From the NCBI GenBank assembly GCA_025934385.1, contig JAICYE010000039.1, positions 1 to 10,615 of the forward strand: 10,615 bases of DNA, given 5' to 3'. Positions 8,101 to 10,615 of the stretch are shown here, one piece after another. Source of the stretch: Acidimicrobiia bacterium. GTDB taxonomy: Bacteria; Actinomycetota; Acidimicrobiia; IMCC26256; BP-133. The stretch's first letter is position 1; every line of letters begins with the position of its first letter. A program made the position numbers and the translations under genes. A model generated the notes under the pieces. It was given only the letters and a program-made list of their open reading frames with translations, searched no databases and was not told the origin of the DNA.

Positions 8101-9954
8101 TCGGGCGACGTGTTCGGCAACGGGATGCTCTGCTCCCGGGCCCTCCGGCTGGTGGCGGCCTTCGATCACCGCCACGTCTTCATCGACCCGAACCCCGACG
8201 CCGAGCGCAGCGCCGCCGAACGGGAGCGGCTCTTCAACCTGGCGCGCTCCTCGTGGGCCGACTACGACGCCTCGTTGATCTCGGCCGGGGGCGGCGTCTT
8301 TCCCCGCACGGCCAAGGCCATCCCGCTGTCGCCCGAGGCCCGGGCGGCGCTCGGCACCGACGCCGACGTCCTCCGACCGGCGGAGCTGATCAAAGCGGTG
8401 CTGCGGGCGCCGGTCGACCTCCTGTGGAATGGCGGCATCGGTACCTACGTGAAGGCGTCGACCGAGACCCACGGCGACGTCGGCGACAAGGCCAACGACG
8501 CCGTTCGCATCGATGCCGGCAACCTGCGGGCCCGGGTGGTGGGCGAGGGGGGCAATCTCGGCTTCACCCAGCGGGCCCGCATCGAGTACGCCCTGGCCGG
8601 CGGGCGGATCAACACCGACGCCATCGACAACTCGGCCGGCGTCGACTGCTCCGACCACGAGGTCAACATCAAGATTCTCCTCGACGCCGTCGTGGCCGAC
8701 GGTGAGATGACCGTGCGCCAGCGCGACCGGCTCCTGGCCGAGATGACCGGCGAGGTGGCGGCCATGGTGCTGCGGGACAACTACGACCAGACCGGGGCGC
8801 TGGCCGTGGCCCGGGCGCAGGCGGCGCCGATGGTCGACGTCCACGCCCGGTACCTCCGCAAGCTGGAGAGCGAGGGATCGCTCGACCGGGCGATCGAGTT
8901 CCTGCCCGGCGACGACGTCCTCGCCCAGCGGCGCTCGGCCGGCATCGGGCTGACCAGTCCGGAGTTCGCCGTGCTGCTGGCCTACACGAAGCTCGACGTG
9001 GCCCACCGCCTGCTGGCCTCCGACGCCTGCGAAGACCCCTGGTTCGAGCGGGAGCTGGCCGCCTACTTCCCGGCGCCGCTGCGGGACGAGCGGTTCGCGA
9101 CGGCCATGGCCCGCCATCCGCTGCGGCGGGAGATCATCGCCACCCGGGTCACGAACCTGCTCGTCGACCGGGCGGGCACCAGCTTCGTCCACCGGCTCGC
9201 CGAGGAGACCGGCGCGTCGGTCCCCGAGCTGACGCGGGCCCACGCCGCCGCCTGGGAGATCTTCGGCCTCGAGGAGCTGTGGATCGGCGTCGAGGTGCTC
9301 GACAACGTCGTGCCGGCCGCCACCCAGGTCGACATGGTGCTGCCGATCCGTCGACTGGCCGAGCGGGCCAGCCGGTGGCTGGTGCGCCACGGGCCCAGGC
9401 CGCTCGATGTGGCCGGTCTGCTGGCCACGTTCGGGCCCGGCGCGGCCCGGCTGGCCGGCCTGCTACCGGCGCTGCTGTCGTCCGTCGACCGGGACGCGGC
9501 CGACGCCCGGGCCGTCGGCTGGGTCGGGGACGGCGCCGGGAAGGAGCTCGCCGCCCGCGTCGCCGTCCTCGACGCCCTCACCCCGGCGCTCGACGTCATC
9601 GAGGTGGCCGGCGAGAGCGACCTCGAAGCCGTCGCCGCCGTCTACTTCGACCTCGGGACCCGCCTGGAGCTCGACTGGCTGCGGGACCGGATCGCCGCCC
9701 TGCCCCGGGACGACCGCTGGCAGGCGCTGGCCCGTTCGGCGCTCGGCGACGATTACGGCCGGGAGCGGGCGGCCCTCACCGTCGAGATCGTGCGGGACGG
9801 CGGCCGGTTGGAGGACTGGATGGCCGCCCACCGCCCGGCCGTCGACCGGTTCCTGGCGGTGATCGACGACATCCGGGCCGGCGCGCCCCCCGACCTGGCC
9901 ACGCTGTCGGTGGCCATGCGAGAGGCCCGGGCGCTCAGCACGCCGGGAAGTTAG
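5173..9954 (+). CDS. gdh: Large NAD-specific glutamate dehydrogenase
   Basis: This cytoplasmic enzyme interconverts glutamate with 2-oxoglutarate and ammonium using NAD and usually works in the glutamate-degrading direction. The 1593 residues match the very long single-chain (about 180 kDa) class known from Streptomyces and mycobacteria. The N-terminal ACT-like regulatory region includes [15 protein letters not shown] (about 100-114). The catalytic core includes [20 protein letters not shown] from 796, [20 protein letters not shown] from 817, [10 protein letters not shown] at 902-911 and [14 protein letters not shown] from 934. The nucleotide-binding glycine motif is [13 protein letters not shown] at 972-984. 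The C-terminal several hundred residues form the helical extension of this class. The reading frame is intact. The ATG at 5173 sits right after a -10-like box; an in-frame ATG four codons later is a less likely start. In mycobacteria this enzyme is inhibited by the FHA protein GarA; whether that applies here cannot be seen. Confidence 0.97.
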   Translation: [1593 protein letters not shown]

Positions 9955-9957
9955 GCT
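9952..9957 (+). promoter_or_regulatory. Probable -10 element overlapping the dehydrogenase stop codon
   Basis: TAGGCT matches TANNNT, and its first three bases are the TAG stop of the glutamate dehydrogenase gene. It ends seven bases before the GTG at 9965, the same geometry as the boxes before ilvD and the dehydrogenase. The only purine run (GGGAAG at 9945-9950) is too far from the GTG for a normal ribosome-binding site. Transcription separate from the dehydrogenase is therefore plausible, though readthrough cannot be excluded. Confidence 0.4.
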
Positions 9958-9964
9958 TTTTGCC

Positions 9965-10285
9965 GTGCCCGGCGGCATTCAGGTCGACATCGAAGGGCTG
10001 CGGGACCTGGGGCGGGCGCTGGCGGGCATCCAGCAGGATCTCGGCGACCTCGGGGTCGAGTTCGGGATGTACGACGCCGCCCTCGGTGCCCAGGCCGTCA
10101 AGCAGCAGCTGTCGGAGGTGGCGGGGAACTGGAAGAAGTCGCGCCAGCGCATCAACGCCGAGCTCGAGGCGCTGGCCAAGATGGCGGAGGGGGCGGCGAC
10201 CCAGTACGCGACGGCCGAAGCGGAGCTCTCCCGGGCGTGCCTTCGGGGCGACGCAGGGCGCGCTCCCGGCAGCTCTGATGGCTGA
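9965..10285 (+). CDS. Small WXG100/EspC-like helical protein, possible type VII secretion substrate or partner
   Basis: The 106-residue protein starts at a GTG ten bases after the dehydrogenase stop. It reads as two long amphipathic helices (about 8-31 and 42-92) joined by a short turn, rich in Ala, Leu, Glu and Gln, with no signal peptide or membrane segment. Trp56 in GNWKKSR stands where EspC/WXG100 relatives carry their conserved Trp, but the following Gly of WXG is replaced by Lys. Near the end of the second helix, Tyr81 to Glu85 (YATAE) fits the YxxxD/E signal of ESX (type VII) secretion. Family membership is inferred from pattern, size and the downstream gene rather than strong identity. 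The next gene begins inside its last codons (8-bp overlap), which suggests the two are translated together and may pair as a heterodimer. Confidence 0.7.
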   Translation: MPGGIQVDIEGLRDLGRALAGIQQDLGDLGVEFGMYDAALGAQAVKQQLSEVAGNWKKSRQRINAELEALAKMAEGAATQYATAEAELSRACLRGDAGRAPGSSDG

Positions 10286-10615
10286 CTGGACGCCCCTCGC
10301 CGAGGGGGACCCGCTGCCCGGGGATCCCAACGGCATCGCCGACCTGCTCGGGCGGCTCCGGGCGGAGACCCAGCGGATCCGGGCCGTCGCCACCCGGCTC
10401 CGGACGGTCAACACCGGGGACTTCTGGATCAGCGAGTCGGCCGACGAGTTCGCCTCCCGGGTCGGGCGGGCCGCTCCCGACCTCGACCTGGCCGCCAGCC
10501 GCGTCGAGACCACGGTCACCGCCCTGCAGCGCTACCTGCAGGCGATGGGCGACTGCCAGAGCCGGGGACGGGTCGCCGTCGTCCGCGCCCGGGAAATCGA
10601 CGCCGAGATCGCCCG
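10278..10615 (+). CDS. N-terminus of a WXG100-like/type VII secretion effector-type protein (partial)
   Basis: The ATG at 10278 overlaps the end of the preceding small gene by 8 bp in another frame, and the frame stays open for 112 codons to the right edge. The visible part begins MADWTPLAEGDPLPGDPNGI and continues as two predicted helices around the turn GDFWISESADEF, with Trp50. In ESX-type secreted proteins and polymorphic toxins this region is typically W-x-G-x-A-A-x-x-F; here the Gly is Ser, while the Ala-x-x-Phe portion is kept. The pattern DP..I..L...L......I.......L is the usual start of long actinobacterial proteins with an N-terminal WXG-like targeting domain and a variable C-terminal domain. 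That C-terminal domain is not in the window, so toxin function is only a possibility. A short stand-alone WXG protein is also possible if a stop follows soon after the edge. Confidence 0.7.
   Translation, partial: MADWTPLAEGDPLPGDPNGIADLLGRLRAETQRIRAVATRLRTVNTGDFWISESADEFASRVGRAAPDLDLAASRVETTVTALQRYLQAMGDCQSRGRVAVVRAREIDAEIA

Noticed and set aside
6679..9390. 903-codon minus-strand open frame
   Set aside because: It lies wholly antisense to the conserved catalytic core of the glutamate dehydrogenase, with His/Arg/Gly/Val-rich shadow composition and no motif.
9955..9961. T-run after the dehydrogenase stop as an intrinsic terminator
   Set aside because: Five T's are present (9957-9961), but no convincing GC stem precedes them. 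The segment is better explained as a -10 region.

Overview
The window is very GC-rich, gene-dense and almost gapless (the longest spacers are about 36 bp). The gene content points to a free-living actinobacterium: a large single-chain NAD-glutamate dehydrogenase, a molybdenum hydroxylase of the CoxL/xanthine dehydrogenase superfamily, small WXG100-like proteins, and several genes that appear to be leaderless. An Acidimicrobiia-like lineage is my guess, but the sequence does not fix the taxon.

Left part, minus strand (about 2626 down to 1): a 365-residue probable lipoprotein with two complete type-1 copper (cupredoxin) domains. Its stop codon shares one base with the ATG of a CoxL-like molybdopterin-binding subunit, which runs off the left edge after 509 residues. 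The two look translationally coupled.

Centre and right, plus strand: diverging from the lipoprotein across only 36 bp is ilvD (dihydroxy-acid dehydratase, branched-chain amino acid synthesis). Five bases after it comes a TTG-started DNA glycosylase of the Fpg/Nei family with an altered zinc finger. A 36-bp spacer with its own probable promoter leads into a 1593-residue NAD-dependent glutamate dehydrogenase.

Far right, plus strand: a 106-residue WXG100/EspC-like helical protein starts 10 bp after the dehydrogenase stop. A second gene overlapping it by 8 bp encodes a protein whose N-terminus looks like a type VII secretion (ESX) substrate. It is cut by the right edge, so its C-terminal domain is unknown.

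The core genes (ilvD, glycosylase, glutamate dehydrogenase) are ordinary housekeeping functions with no obvious common pathway. The parts most worth a second look are the copper lipoprotein coupled to a molybdenum hydroxylase, the WXG100-like pair, the Cys-Asp-Cys-His zinc-finger variant, and a repeated TANNNT element placed 6 to 7 bases before three start codons that lack a Shine-Dalgarno sequence. I saw no tRNA, rRNA, CRISPR array, insertion sequence or convincing intrinsic terminator.
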